A stretch of DNA of 64,000 nucleotides from Allobogoriella alba. GTDB taxonomy: Bacteria > Actinomycetota > Actinomycetes > Actinomycetales > Actinomycetaceae. Where the stretch lies: the NCBI RefSeq assembly GCF_042665525.1, contig NZ_JBHTCQ010000001.1:1-64000 (forward strand), read 5' to 3'. A model generated the notes under the pieces. That model did no database searches and had not been told where the DNA came from. It worked only from the letters and a program-made list of their open reading frames with translations. Below, piece after piece: positions 43,922-52,586 of this stretch (its first letter is position 1; each line of letters begins with the position of its first letter). A program made the position numbers and the translations under genes.

Positions 43922-44577
43922 ACTCCTCCACGTCGCACGTCGTCCCAGACGAATCCAGGCACCAGTGCGATGAGCTCGTCCAGCAGGCGTAGCGTCCTGT
44001 CGATCGTCGCCGCGTCTGGCACGCCGCTGCGCCACCACAGGATGAGGCCGTCCTCGACGAGCAGGTTCCCGGCACGCGCGTCCGGCTGCAGGAGCCGCTC
44101 CATCATCCGAGGATGGAGCACGTCCGACGTCGTCTTCGGGTCTTCGCCCTCGACGTTCCACACGTCGTTGAACTCGGCGCTCTCGAGCTGGAGGTCCCTC
44201 CCCTTGACGAATCCCTCGTTCGTGAGCTCCAGGTACGGCAGCGGCACGCTCAGCACGAGCGCGACGACGTGCTCGTGGTACGTCCGCGAGTACTTGCCGC
44301 TGCCGACGGTGTAGGAGTACCGCCACGACGAGCCGAGCCTGCCCTCGTACCGTCCGCGGACGACCTCGGTGAACCTGCGGTCGTGGCCGCGGCCGAACGG
44401 TCCGCCCCGCAGGACCTGGTTCAGGCCGGGCTCGGCGGCGCTGTACTGCCAGTCGTGCGCACGCGCCCACGCCCGGAGGGCGGCCAGCCGCTGCTGGCTC
44501 CGCCGGTAGCCGAGGGCGAGCAGGGCGAGGACGACCGCGACGACGGCGAAGACGACCGTGGACGCGGCAGAGGGCAT
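43918..44577 (-). CDS. Membrane-anchored paralogue B of the tandem family
   Basis: 219 residues from the ATG at 44577 (a GTG codon immediately before is also possible). An N-terminal helix (TVVFAVVAVVLALLALGY), then ALRAWARAHDWQYSAAEPGL, GPFGRGHDRRFTEVVRGRYE, FNDVWNVEGEDPKTTSDVLH and PRMMERLLQPDARAGNLLVE. It is the most diverged copy near the ligand-like GLILWWRSG segment. Its stop overlaps the start of paralogue A. Confidence 0.85.
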   Translation of the reverse strand: MPSAASTVVFAVVAVVLALLALGYRRSQQRLAALRAWARAHDWQYSAAEPGLNQVLRGGPFGRGHDRRFTEVVRGRYEGRLGSSWRYSYTVGSGKYSRTYHEHVVALVLSVPLPYLELTNEGFVKGRDLQLESAEFNDVWNVEGEDPKTTSDVLHPRMMERLLQPDARAGNLLVEDGLILWWRSGVPDAATIDRTLRLLDELIALVPGFVWDDVRRGGV

Positions 44578-44611
44578 CACGGCGTCGGAGAGCCCGGTGG
44601 TTGCGTCCAGC

Positions 44612-45310
44612 TCAGCCCCCGTGCCCGCGCGCGTTGTCCCAGACGAATCCGGGGACCAGCTCGATGAGCTCGTGGAGCAGGCGGAGCGCGGCGTCGATGG
44701 CGGCCGGGTCCGGCATGCCGCGCCGCCAGAGGAAGATCCGGCCGCCCTCGTAGAGGAGGTTCGCGCCCTGGAGGTCGGGCTGCATGAGGCGCTCCATCAT
44801 CCGCGGGTGGATGACGTCGGAGGTCGCCCGCGGACTGTCCCCGCGCACGTGCCAGGCGTCGTTGAAGGCCGCGTCCTCGAACTCGACGTCGTTGCCGAAC
44901 GTGCGGCTGAGGAAGTTCTCCGCCGAGAGCTCGATGTACGGCAACGGCACGGGCAGCTGGAGAGAGACGACGTGGTGGTGGTACGTCCGGGTCCGCCGGC
45001 TCTTCCCCGACCCGGAGGTGATCTTGTACGTGTACCGCCACGAGGCGCCTTGCCAGCCCTGGTAGGTCCCCCAGACCGCCTCGGTCGAGCTCCGGGAGTG
45101 GCCACGGCCGAACGGACCGCCCCGCAGGTCGAGGCCCAGCCCCGGCGCGTTGTCCGTGTACGCCCAGCCGTGCGCCTGCGCCCACGCCCGCAGCGCGGCC
45201 CGGCGCTTCTTGGTCTGCTTGTGGCCGACGACCGCCAGGACGATGACCAGCCCGATGATCAGCGGGAACATCAGCATCGGCAGCAGCGACACGAGGAACT
45301 CACCGGCCAT
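44612..45310 (-). CDS. Membrane-anchored paralogue C of the tandem family
   Basis: 232 residues. An N-terminal helix (VSLLPMLMFPLIIGLVIVLA), a TKKRRAALRAWAQAHGWAYT stretch, GPFGRGHSRSSTEAVWGTYQ, a His-rich TYHHHVVSL strand, FNDAWHVRGDSPRATSDVIH, PRMMERLMQPDLQGANLLYE and FLWRRGMPDPAAIDAAL. It is closest to paralogue D. Confidence 0.85.
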   Translation of the reverse strand: MAGEFLVSLLPMLMFPLIIGLVIVLAVVGHKQTKKRRAALRAWAQAHGWAYTDNAPGLGLDLRGGPFGRGHSRSSTEAVWGTYQGWQGASWRYTYKITSGSGKSRRTRTYHHHVVSLQLPVPLPYIELSAENFLSRTFGNDVEFEDAAFNDAWHVRGDSPRATSDVIHPRMMERLMQPDLQGANLLYEGGRIFLWRRGMPDPAAIDAALRLLHELIELVPGFVWDNARGHGG

Positions 45311-45313
45311 TGC

Positions 45314-45982
45314 TCACACCCCCTGTCCACGTGCGTTGTCCCAGACGAACCCCGGGATCAGGTCCACCACCTCGGCCACCATCCGCAGCCCCGGGTCGAT
45401 CGCGGGAACCTCCGGCTGGCCGGAGCGCCACAGGAAGATCCGGCCCGCCTCGAACAAGATGTTCGCGCCACGCAGGTCCGGCTGCATGAGCCGCTGCATC
45501 ATGCGCGGGTGGATGACGTCCGACACCGCACGCGGGTCATCCCCCTGCACGTTCCACGCGTCGTTGAACGCGGCGTCCTCGAACTGGATGTCGCGGCCCT
45601 TGAAGAAGCCCTCGTCCTTCAGCTCGATGAAGGGCAGCCGCGCGGGCAGGACCATCGAGAGCACGTGGTGGTGGTACGTGTGGGTGGTCGTCGTCTTCCC
45701 GTTGCTGGTCGTCACCAGGTACGTGTACCGGGAGGACATCGCCTCCCGGCCCTCGAACGTGCCCCAGACCGCCTCGGTCGTCTTCCGGGAGTGGCCCTTG
45801 TTGAACGGCCCGCCGTGCAACCCCTCGTGGACGGTCGGCACGTCGTCCGCGTAGGCCCAGCCGCGCTGGCGCGCCCAGGCGGCGAGCGCCTCGCGCCGTT
45901 CCCGGGTCTTCTTCGCCTGCCAGATCGCGGCGCCGACGCCGACCACGAGCATGAGGACGACGAAGACGCCGACGAACGTCAT
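45314..45982 (-). CDS. Membrane-anchored paralogue D of the tandem family
   Basis: 222 residues from the second of two adjacent ATG codons; GGGGAAGG ends one base before the first, so spacing favours the second. An N-terminal helix (FVGVFVVLMLVVGVGAAIW), then REALAAWARQRGWAYADDVP, GPFNKGHSRKTTEAVWGTFE, TYHHHVLSM, FNDAWNVQGDDPRAVSDVIH and PRMMQRLMQPDLRGANILFE. First gene in transcription order; C follows after 3 bases. Confidence 0.85.
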   Translation of the reverse strand: MTFVGVFVVLMLVVGVGAAIWQAKKTRERREALAAWARQRGWAYADDVPTVHEGLHGGPFNKGHSRKTTEAVWGTFEGREAMSSRYTYLVTTSNGKTTTTHTYHHHVLSMVLPARLPFIELKDEGFFKGRDIQFEDAAFNDAWNVQGDDPRAVSDVIHPRMMQRLMQPDLRGANILFEAGRIFLWRSGQPEVPAIDPGLRMVAEVVDLIPGFVWDNARGQGV

Positions 45983-46113
45983 CATGCCTTCCCCGTGCAC
46001 GCCTCCCCCTCCTGCGACTCGGGTCGAGGGTAGCGGCATCGTCGCCGTCCTCGAGGGAGGAGAACTCCCCATGGACACGGACGCCTGTGGGCGGCGCCGC
46101 CTACGCTGCTGCG

Positions 46114-47859
46114 GTGGAGGTCGTGGTGGCCGTCGGTCGTGCCCAGCCGGACGAACCGGCCGTGCTCACGGGTGCACCCGACGGCCCTGAGGAGGTCCCG
46201 GTCGCGCGGCTTCCGGCACGCATCGCCGAGCTGGAGAGCCGGCACCGTCCACGCTGGGTCTGGGCCGACACCGCCCGCCTGTACCCGCACCTGCTCGACG
46301 CCGGCGTCCGCGTCGCACGCTGCCACGACCTGCGGCTGTGCCGCCGGATCCTGGCGGCCGGTGAGCACGGTCGCGAGGACCACGACAGCGGCGGTGCGGG
46401 CGTGGACCTCGGGCAGGCGCACGGCGCGTCGTGGGAGGCCGGCGCCTCGTGGGAGATCCGCCCCGCCCACGAGCCCACCCTGCTCGACGGGCTCGAGCAG
46501 GAGCTGGGGCCCGCCGAGGTCGCGGCCGAGCACGCCCGGCAGCGGGAGGTCGTCGCGGCCTGCCCCGAGCCGGGCCGGCTGCGGCTGCTCCTCGCCGCGG
46601 AGTCGGCGGGTGCCCTCGTCGCGGCCGAGATGCGGCACGACGGTCTGCCCTGGGACCGCGCCGCGCACGACCGGATCCTCACCGAGATCCTCGGACCCCG
46701 CCCGCCGCACGGGAGCCGGCCCGCCCTCCTCGAAGAGCTCGCCGGCCAGATCCGCACGCACCTGTCCGCGCCGTCGCTCAACCCCGACTCCCCCTCCGAC
46801 CTCCTGCGCGCGCTCAACGCCGCCGGCATCGAGGTCGGCACCACCCGGAAGTGGGAGCTGAACCAGGTCCGGCACCCCGCGATCCCGCCGCTGCTGGAGT
46901 ACAAGAAGCTCGCCCGACTGCTCACCGCCAACGGCTGGGCCTGGCTGGAGGAGTGGGTGCACCCCGTCCGTCACCCCGGACCCGGTACCGGACGCGAGCT
47001 GGCCCGCTTCCGCCCCGAGTACGTGGTCGCCGGGGTGGTGACCGGGCGATGGGCCACCAGCGGCGGCGGTGCGCTGCAGCTGCCGAAGCAGGTGCGTGGC
47101 GCCGTCGTCGCGGACCCGGGCTGGCGGTTCGTGGTGGCGGATGCCGCGCAGCTGGAGCCGCGCGTGCTCGCCGCGATGGCGCGGGACGAGGGCATGGCCG
47201 CCGCGGCACGCGGCATCGACCTGTACCAGGGGCTGGTGGACCAGGGGATCGTCGATACCCGGGCACACGCCAAGGTGGCGATGCTCGGTGCGCTGTACGG
47301 CTCGACCTCGGGCGAGGCGGGCCGGCTGATGCCGCGGCTGCTGCGGGCCTACCCCCGGGCCACCGGCGTGGTCGAGGCCGCGGCGCGCACGGGTGAGCAG
47401 GGCGGCACCGTCCGGACCTGGCTGGGGCGCCGCTCACCCGATCCCCCGCCGGCGTGGCGGGAGGCGCAGCGCGGCGCCGCGGCCGAGGGCGCGGCCGCGG
47501 AGGAGGTCCGCCGGGCCCGCCAGCTGGCGCGTGAGTGGGGCCGCTTCACCAGGAACTTCGTCGTCCAGGGCACCGCGGCGGAGTGGGCGTTGTGCTGGCT
47601 GGCCGATGTGCGCGGGCGGCTGCGGGCCCTCGCGGCGAACCGCGGCCCGTGGTCCGGGCCGGGCGCCGACGTCGGGCCGCACCTGGTCTTCTTCCTGCAC
47701 GACGAGGTGGTCGTGCACACCCCGGCGGACCTGGCCGAGGAGGTCGCCGAGGCGGTCCGCGCCGCGGCGGCCGCCGCCGGACGCCTGCTCTTCGGCGACT
47801 TCCCGATCGAGTTCCCGCTCGACGTCGCCGTCGTGGAGACCTACGCCGACGCGGCGTGA
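46114..47859 (+). CDS. Family-A DNA polymerase-like protein (exonuclease-like plus polymerase)
   Basis: 581 residues from the GTG at 46114; an in-frame GTG at 46087 is possible and neither has a clear ribosome site. The 5'-nuclease domain of PolI is missing. The N-terminal third is a degenerate 3'-5' exonuclease-like region. Polymerase motifs are intact: motif A with Asp343 (VADAAQLEPRVLAAMARD), motif B TRAHAKVAMLGALYG (Arg, Lys and Tyr-Gly) and motif C HDE at 529-531. Members are called bifunctional exonuclease/polymerase in actinobacteria and may act in repair. It is additional to any PolI. It overlaps the next convergent gene by 19 bases. Confidence 0.93.
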   Translation: MEVVVAVGRAQPDEPAVLTGAPDGPEEVPVARLPARIAELESRHRPRWVWADTARLYPHLLDAGVRVARCHDLRLCRRILAAGEHGREDHDSGGAGVDLGQAHGASWEAGASWEIRPAHEPTLLDGLEQELGPAEVAAEHARQREVVAACPEPGRLRLLLAAESAGALVAAEMRHDGLPWDRAAHDRILTEILGPRPPHGSRPALLEELAGQIRTHLSAPSLNPDSPSDLLRALNAAGIEVGTTRKWELNQVRHPAIPPLLEYKKLARLLTANGWAWLEEWVHPVRHPGPGTGRELARFRPEYVVAGVVTGRWATSGGGALQLPKQVRGAVVADPGWRFVVADAAQLEPRVLAAMARDEGMAAAARGIDLYQGLVDQGIVDTRAHAKVAMLGALYGSTSGEAGRLMPRLLRAYPRATGVVEAAARTGEQGGTVRTWLGRRSPDPPPAWREAQRGAAAEGAAAEEVRRARQLAREWGRFTRNFVVQGTAAEWALCWLADVRGRLRALAANRGPWSGPGADVGPHLVFFLHDEVVVHTPADLAEEVAEAVRAAAAAAGRLLFGDFPIEFPLDVAVVETYADAA

Positions 47860-48431
47860 GCGGCCAGCCACTCGGGCGCGAGCGCGGCCATCGTGACCGC
47901 GTCGACCCACTCGTCGTCGAAGCGCAGAGCGTCCCTCGCCACGCCCTCGACCACGAAGCCGGCCTTCTCGTAGACCCGTTGCGCCCGCGGATTGAACGCG
48001 TAGACCTCGAGGGCTACCCGGTGCAGGCCGAGCGTCCGGAACGCGTACCCGAGGATCAGGCGAGTGGCCTCCGTCCCGAAGCCCCTGTTCTGCCCCTCCG
48101 GTCCGAGGAGGATGCGGAAACCGCAGGACTGGTTCCCGGCGTCCCAGTCGTTGAGCACCACCTCTCCCACGCAGGTGCCGGCGACCTTGTCGACGACCGC
48201 GAGATCCAGGCGGTCCTCCTGCTCGTTCCGGGTGGAGTACCAGTCGCGCACCCTGGCGTCCGGCTCGGGGCTGGCCGCGTGCGCCTCCGCGGTGGAGTGG
48301 ACCGAGCCGGTCAGGCGTTGGACGTCGGGGTCGGCGAGAATCACCGCGATGCGGTCGACGTCCTCCGGGACGAAGGGCCGGAGGACGACGCGCTCGCCTG
48401 TCAGGGTGGGTTTGGTGGCGAAGGAGGGCAC
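47841..48431 (-). CDS. GNAT acetyltransferase (RimJ/RimL type)
   Basis: 196 residues. GERVVLRPFVPEDVDRIAVI at the start, then a core GFRILLGPEGQNRGFGTEAT (acetyl-CoA binding), RLILGYAFRTLGLHRVALEV, and NPRAQRVYEKAGFVVEGVAR, the family's signature. It acetylates a protein N-terminus or small molecule such as a spermidine or antibiotic; the substrate is unknown. Confidence 0.95.
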   Translation of the reverse strand: MPSFATKPTLTGERVVLRPFVPEDVDRIAVILADPDVQRLTGSVHSTAEAHAASPEPDARVRDWYSTRNEQEDRLDLAVVDKVAGTCVGEVVLNDWDAGNQSCGFRILLGPEGQNRGFGTEATRLILGYAFRTLGLHRVALEVYAFNPRAQRVYEKAGFVVEGVARDALRFDDEWVDAVTMAALAPEWLAAHAASA

Positions 48432-48538
48432 CGGTCGATCATGCCCGAGCCGGACCCGCGCATCCCCTCGCCGGCCGCGTCCCTGGCGGACGTGCTCGAC
48501 TGACTCGAGCAGGACGGGCTCTCCTCAGGAGGCGCCGG

Positions 48539-49555
48539 TCAGGCGGGGACGACGACCGTCCCCGCCCCCTGGAGCCGGATCCCCACCCGCTCGGCCGGTT
48601 CGCACCCGCCCGGCGCGACGGCGGTCGCGACCTGTCCGTCCGGGAGGCAGACGTCGACCTCGGTCCGGCCGCGCACGAACCGGGTGGCGACCACCGGCAG
48701 CATCATCCCCTCCCGCGCGACCCGCAGCGCCTCCGGCCCGAGGCCGACGAGGACGCCGCTGCCCGGCGCCAGGGCGCGATCCGCGGGCACCTCACCGAGG
48801 ACGGTCCGGGCGCTCGCGCCGTCGAGCTCGGCGGGCAGGAACGGTCCGTAGCCGAGGAACGCGGCCACCTCCCGACCGGCCGGCGCACGCCAGATCTGGG
48901 CCGGCCTCTCCACCTGGACGAGGCGCCCGTCGATGAGGACGGCGACACGGTCCGCGACCGTGAAGGCCTCGTCGTGGTCATGGGTCACGTACAGGGCGGT
49001 CGTGCCCGTGGCCCGGAGGATCCGGCACAGGTCACCGGTGAGGCGCTCACGCAGGCCGCGGTCCAGCGCCGAGAGCGGCTCGTCGAGCAGGAGCAGCCGC
49101 GGCGCCGGCGCCAGCGACCGCGCGAGCGCCACCCGCTGCGCCTGGCCACCCGACAGGCTGGTGATCGCCCGGCGCTCGTAGCCCTCCAGGCCGACCAGAC
49201 CGAGCAGCTCGGCCACCCGGGACGCCCGCTCGTCCCGCGGCCGCCCGGTCAGCCCGTAGCCGACGTTCCCGGCGACGGACCGATGCGGGAAGAGCTGGCC
49301 GTCCTGGAAGAGCAGGCCGAAGCCGCGGCGGTGCACGGGCAGGTCCGTCACGTCGGTCCCGTTCCAGCGCACCGTTCCCCCGGGCGGCGGCTCGAGCCCC
49401 GCGATCGCCCGCAGCAGCGAGGACTTGCCCGAGCCGGAAGGCCCGAGCAGGGCGACCACCTCACCCGCCTGGACGTCCAGGTCCACGCCGGCCACCGCGG
49501 TCGTGCCGCCGTAGCGGACGGTCAGGCCGCGCACGGTCAGCCCGTCGGTCACCAT
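48539..49555 (-). CDS. Thiamine-type ABC transporter ATP-binding protein
   Basis: 338 residues. Walker A GPSGSGKS (38-45), Q-loop LFQDGQLFPH, signature LSGGQAQRV and Walker B LLLLDEPLSALD, plus a C-terminal TOBE-like regulatory part. The ATG at 49555 lies just before a GTG that overlaps the permease stop, so two starts are possible. It is third in thiB-permease-ATPase, behind a TPP riboswitch, so a role in thiamine uptake (ThiQ-like) is likely. Confidence 0.92.
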   Translation of the reverse strand: MVTDGLTVRGLTVRYGGTTAVAGVDLDVQAGEVVALLGPSGSGKSSLLRAIAGLEPPPGGTVRWNGTDVTDLPVHRRGFGLLFQDGQLFPHRSVAGNVGYGLTGRPRDERASRVAELLGLVGLEGYERRAITSLSGGQAQRVALARSLAPAPRLLLLDEPLSALDRGLRERLTGDLCRILRATGTTALYVTHDHDEAFTVADRVAVLIDGRLVQVERPAQIWRAPAGREVAAFLGYGPFLPAELDGASARTVLGEVPADRALAPGSGVLVGLGPEALRVAREGMMLPVVATRFVRGRTEVDVCLPDGQVATAVAPGGCEPAERVGIRLQGAGTVVVPA

Positions 49556-51285
49556 CCGGTCGCCTCCTTGGTCCGCATCCGTTCGGCGAGCCCCATGACG
49601 GTGGCCGTCAGGGCCGCCAGCACCACGGCGGCCGCGAGTGCCATGCCGTAGTTCTCCGCGCCGGGGCGCCCGATGAGGCGGAAGATCACCACCGGCAGTG
49701 TGGGCCGGTCGGGCCGGGCGAGGAACGACGTCGCTCCGAACTCCCCCAACGACACCGCGAACGCGAACCCGACCGCCAGCCCGAGCCCGCGCAGCAGGAA
49801 GGGTCCGTCGACCGTGGCGAGGACGCGTGCCGGTGCCGCACCGAGCGCCGCGGCCGCCTGCCGCAGGCGCGGGTCGACGGCGCGCAGCACCGGCAGCACG
49901 CTGCGCACCACCAGCGGGATCGCCACGACCGCCTGGGCGATCGGCACGAGCACCGGCGAGGTCCGCAGGTCCAGCGGCGGGGAGTCGAGCGTGATGAGGA
50001 AGCCGAAGCCGACGGTGACCGCCGAGACGCCAAGGGGCAGCATGAAGACGCCGTCGAGCAGTCCCGCGGCGCGGCGGGCCGCCCGGCCGCGCGGCCGGCG
50101 GGAGACGACCAGCGCCACGAGGCAGCCGACCACGACGGCGAGGACCGTGGCGTCGACGGCGGCCCGTAGCGAGTTCGCGGTCGCCTCCCACACGGTGACG
50201 GTGAGCGCGTTCGGCCCGCCGGTGGAGCCGAGGTTGACGTAGTTCTCCAGCGTCCAGCCCTCCGACGTCCGGAAGGACCGCACCACCAGTCCGGCGAGCG
50301 GGGTGACCAGGAGGCCGAGGACCACGACGGCGGTGAGCGTGGCCGGCACCAGGTCCGGTCCCGGCCGGAGCGTGCGCAGGCCGCGGGTCACGAGGCGCAG
50401 CGGCTGCTCGGCGGCCGCGTCCAGGCGCAGCCGCAGGGCCCGTTCCTGCCGGCGGCGCCCGGCGGCCGCGACCGCGAGCGCGGCGGCCACCACCCCCACC
50501 TGGAGCACCGACAGCACGGCGGCGGCGCGCAGGTCCAGGAACTGGGTGGTCTGCACCCAGATCTCGGTCTCGACCGTGCCGTAGTCGAGGCCGCCGAGGA
50601 CCATGACGACGCCGAACGCCGTCGCGCAGAAGAGGAACACGACCGAGGCCGCCGAGGCGATCGCGGGACCGAGCGCCGGCAGGGTGACGGTGCGGAACGC
50701 GCGCACCGGACTCGCACCGAGCGCCCGGGCCGCCTGGACGGCTCGTGGGTCCAGCCGGGCCCACATCCCGCCCACGGTGCGCACCACCACCGCGTAGTTG
50801 AAGAACACCAGCGCCAGCACGATGGCGGCGAAGGTCCCGTCCAGCCGCAGGAAGCCGAGCGGGCCGCCCTCGGCGAGCAACGCCCGGAACGCGACGCCGA
50901 CGACGACGGTCGGCAGCACGAACGGCACGGTCACCACCGCCCGCAGCAGGCCTCGTCCCCGGAATCGGCAGCGGTAGAGGACGTACGCGCCGGGGATCCC
51001 GAGCAGCAGGGCGACACCGGTGCCCACGGCCGACTGGGCGAGGGTCAGCCCGACCACCCGCCAGGTGCGCGACCGGGTAAGGATCTCGGCGAACCCGTGC
51101 GGGTCCAGCGCGCCGTCGGGCAGGAGGCCGCGTCCGAGCAGGGTCAGCACGGGCCAGGCGAAGAACGTGCCGAGGAAGACCAGCGGGACCCCCGCGGCGA
51201 GCGCCCACGCGAGCCTTGCCGGCCAGCGTCCGGGCGTCCGCCCGTGGGGAGCCCCGGACGTTGCCGGAGCGGCTGCGGCGGCCAT
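49549..51285 (-). CDS. Thiamine-type ABC permease, two fused channel domains (ThiP-like)
   Basis: 578 residues from the ATG overlapping the binding-protein stop (ATGA). Twelve or so hydrophobic helices, with two EAA-type loops: QAARALGASPVRAFRTVTLP in the first half and QAAAALGAAPARVLATVDGP in the second. Two fused permease halves are typical of ThiP and FbpB. The riboswitch upstream favours thiamine. Confidence 0.93.
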   Translation of the reverse strand: MAAAAAPATSGAPHGRTPGRWPARLAWALAAGVPLVFLGTFFAWPVLTLLGRGLLPDGALDPHGFAEILTRSRTWRVVGLTLAQSAVGTGVALLLGIPGAYVLYRCRFRGRGLLRAVVTVPFVLPTVVVGVAFRALLAEGGPLGFLRLDGTFAAIVLALVFFNYAVVVRTVGGMWARLDPRAVQAARALGASPVRAFRTVTLPALGPAIASAASVVFLFCATAFGVVMVLGGLDYGTVETEIWVQTTQFLDLRAAAVLSVLQVGVVAAALAVAAAGRRRQERALRLRLDAAAEQPLRLVTRGLRTLRPGPDLVPATLTAVVVLGLLVTPLAGLVVRSFRTSEGWTLENYVNLGSTGGPNALTVTVWEATANSLRAAVDATVLAVVVGCLVALVVSRRPRGRAARRAAGLLDGVFMLPLGVSAVTVGFGFLITLDSPPLDLRTSPVLVPIAQAVVAIPLVVRSVLPVLRAVDPRLRQAAAALGAAPARVLATVDGPFLLRGLGLAVGFAFAVSLGEFGATSFLARPDRPTLPVVIFRLIGRPGAENYGMALAAAVVLAALTATVMGLAERMRTKEATGW

Positions 51286-52388
51286 CAGCCGACCACGATC
51301 TCCCGCCACGCGGCGAGCCAGTCCTGACGGTGGGCGTCGACGGTCTCCGGGTCGACGGCGAACGGCTCCTCGGCCGGCGGCGCGTGCCGCTCCCAGGCCT
51401 CGGGCAGGTCCACCGAGTCGTCAACCGGGTACATGTACATCTGGCCCGGGATGTCCGCCTGGACCTCGGGCGAGAGCAGGAAGTCGACGAAGGCGCGGGC
51501 TCCGTCGACGTTCTGCGCGCCGGCCAGGACGCCGGCGTGCTCCACCTGCCGGTAGCAGGTCTCCAGCAGCGCCCCGGTGCGAGGCTCGCCGCCCCCGTCG
51601 GGCACCTCCGCGGCGGGCGAGGAGGCATAGGACAGGACGATGGGCCGGGGCCCGGCGCCCTCGGAGCCGGAGAAGTCGACGTAGTAGGCGTCAGACCAGG
51701 AGTCGGACACCGCCAGCCCGTTCGCGGTGAGGTCGCGCCAGTAGTCCTGCCAGCCGTCCTCGCCGAACGCACCGACGGTGGCCAGGAGGAACGACAGCCC
51801 GGGCGAGGAGGCCGCCGGGTCGGTCACGACGGTCAGGTCGCGGTAGGCAGGGTCGGTCAGGTCCTCGAGGGTGGTCGGCTCGGCGAGGTCGTGCTCGGCG
51901 AACCACCGGTGGTCGACGTTGAGGCACACGTCCCCCTTGTCCACCGGGGTGAGCTCCTCGCCGAGGTCGACCGCGTCCGCGGAGGCCGGCTGCCCGTCGG
52001 GCGTGTAGGGGTCGAGGACGCCGGCGTCGACGGCACGCGTCGCGTAGGCGTTGTCGATGCCGTACACCACGTCACCGAGAGGGGCGTCCGCGGTGAGAAC
52101 GAGCTGGTTGACGAGCGCGCCGGCGTCTCCCGGCGCGAGGGTCTCGAGGGTGTAGCCGGTGTCCTCCTCGAAGGCGGTCAGCAGGTCCTCGCTCAGGGCG
52201 AAGGAGTCGTGGGTGACGACCGTGACGGTGCCGCCGGCCGCGCCGTCACCGCCGCCCGGGCCGGCGTCGTCGTCCGAGCCTCCGGTGAGGGTGCAGGCCG
52301 TGAGCGCCGCGGTGGCGATGACGGCCGTGGCAGCGTTTGCCGCGCACCGTGTCCTGGTGTGTGTCCTGGTGCGCGTCGTGGTGCGCAT
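51285..52388 (-). CDS. Thiamine-binding lipoprotein (ThiB-like)
   Basis: 367 residues. Arg/Thr-rich N-terminus, a hydrophobic core and lipobox ALTAC (Cys32). The mature part follows ThiB: VTVVTHDSFALSEDLLTAFE, APLGDVVYGIDNAYATRAVD, VDKGDVCLNVDHRWF and YWRDLTANGLAVSDSWSDAY with late YPVDDSVDLPEAWERHAPP. It binds thiamine or its phosphates outside the membrane. The GGGAGG ribosome site is 5 bases upstream, and a TPP riboswitch lies in the leader. Confidence 0.93.
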   Translation of the reverse strand: MRTTTRTRTHTRTRCAANAATAVIATAALTACTLTGGSDDDAGPGGGDGAAGGTVTVVTHDSFALSEDLLTAFEEDTGYTLETLAPGDAGALVNQLVLTADAPLGDVVYGIDNAYATRAVDAGVLDPYTPDGQPASADAVDLGEELTPVDKGDVCLNVDHRWFAEHDLAEPTTLEDLTDPAYRDLTVVTDPAASSPGLSFLLATVGAFGEDGWQDYWRDLTANGLAVSDSWSDAYYVDFSGSEGAGPRPIVLSYASSPAAEVPDGGGEPRTGALLETCYRQVEHAGVLAGAQNVDGARAFVDFLLSPEVQADIPGQMYMYPVDDSVDLPEAWERHAPPAEEPFAVDPETVDAHRQDWLAAWREIVVG

Positions 52389-52414
52389 GGTCGTCCTCCC
52401 GTCGTGCAGGAGGG

Positions 52415-52434
52415 CCTGCGAGCGGGCTCGCAGG
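52415..52434 (-). promoter_or_regulatory. Expression-platform hairpin of the TPP riboswitch
   Basis: A 9-bp stem CCTGCGAGC/GCTCGCAGG with a 2-base centre, followed by CCCTCCTG which can pair with the GGGAGG ribosome site 15 bases on. This suits control of translation start. Confidence 0.6.
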
Positions 52435-52446
52435 GAGAGACGTCCC

Positions 52447-52527
52447 GACTCCCTTCGCCGGTGCTAACCGGTGCAGGTTCGAGGGTCTGCGGTGCTCCGC
52501 ACTCTCAGCGCCCGTGGCGCTCCCCTG
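52447..52527 (-). ncRNA. TPP riboswitch (THI element)
   Basis: On the coding strand: GGGGAGC, then GGGCGCTGAGAGTGCGG, then GACCCTCGAACCTG, then ACCGGTTAGCACCGGCG and AAGGGAG. The CTGAGA and ACCCTCGAACCTG blocks bind the pyrimidine and pyrophosphate. It lies upstream of the ThiB-like gene and should switch the importer off when thiamine pyrophosphate is plentiful. Confidence 0.96.
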
Positions 52528-52586
52528 TCGTCGCTCGTGACCCTAGCACCGGGCGAGCCCCAGTGAAGAGATCCGCTCTCAGTCCG

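Noticed and set aside
48440..48502. A 20-codon ORF starting MPEPDPRIPS
   Set aside because: No ribosome site, and too short to support.
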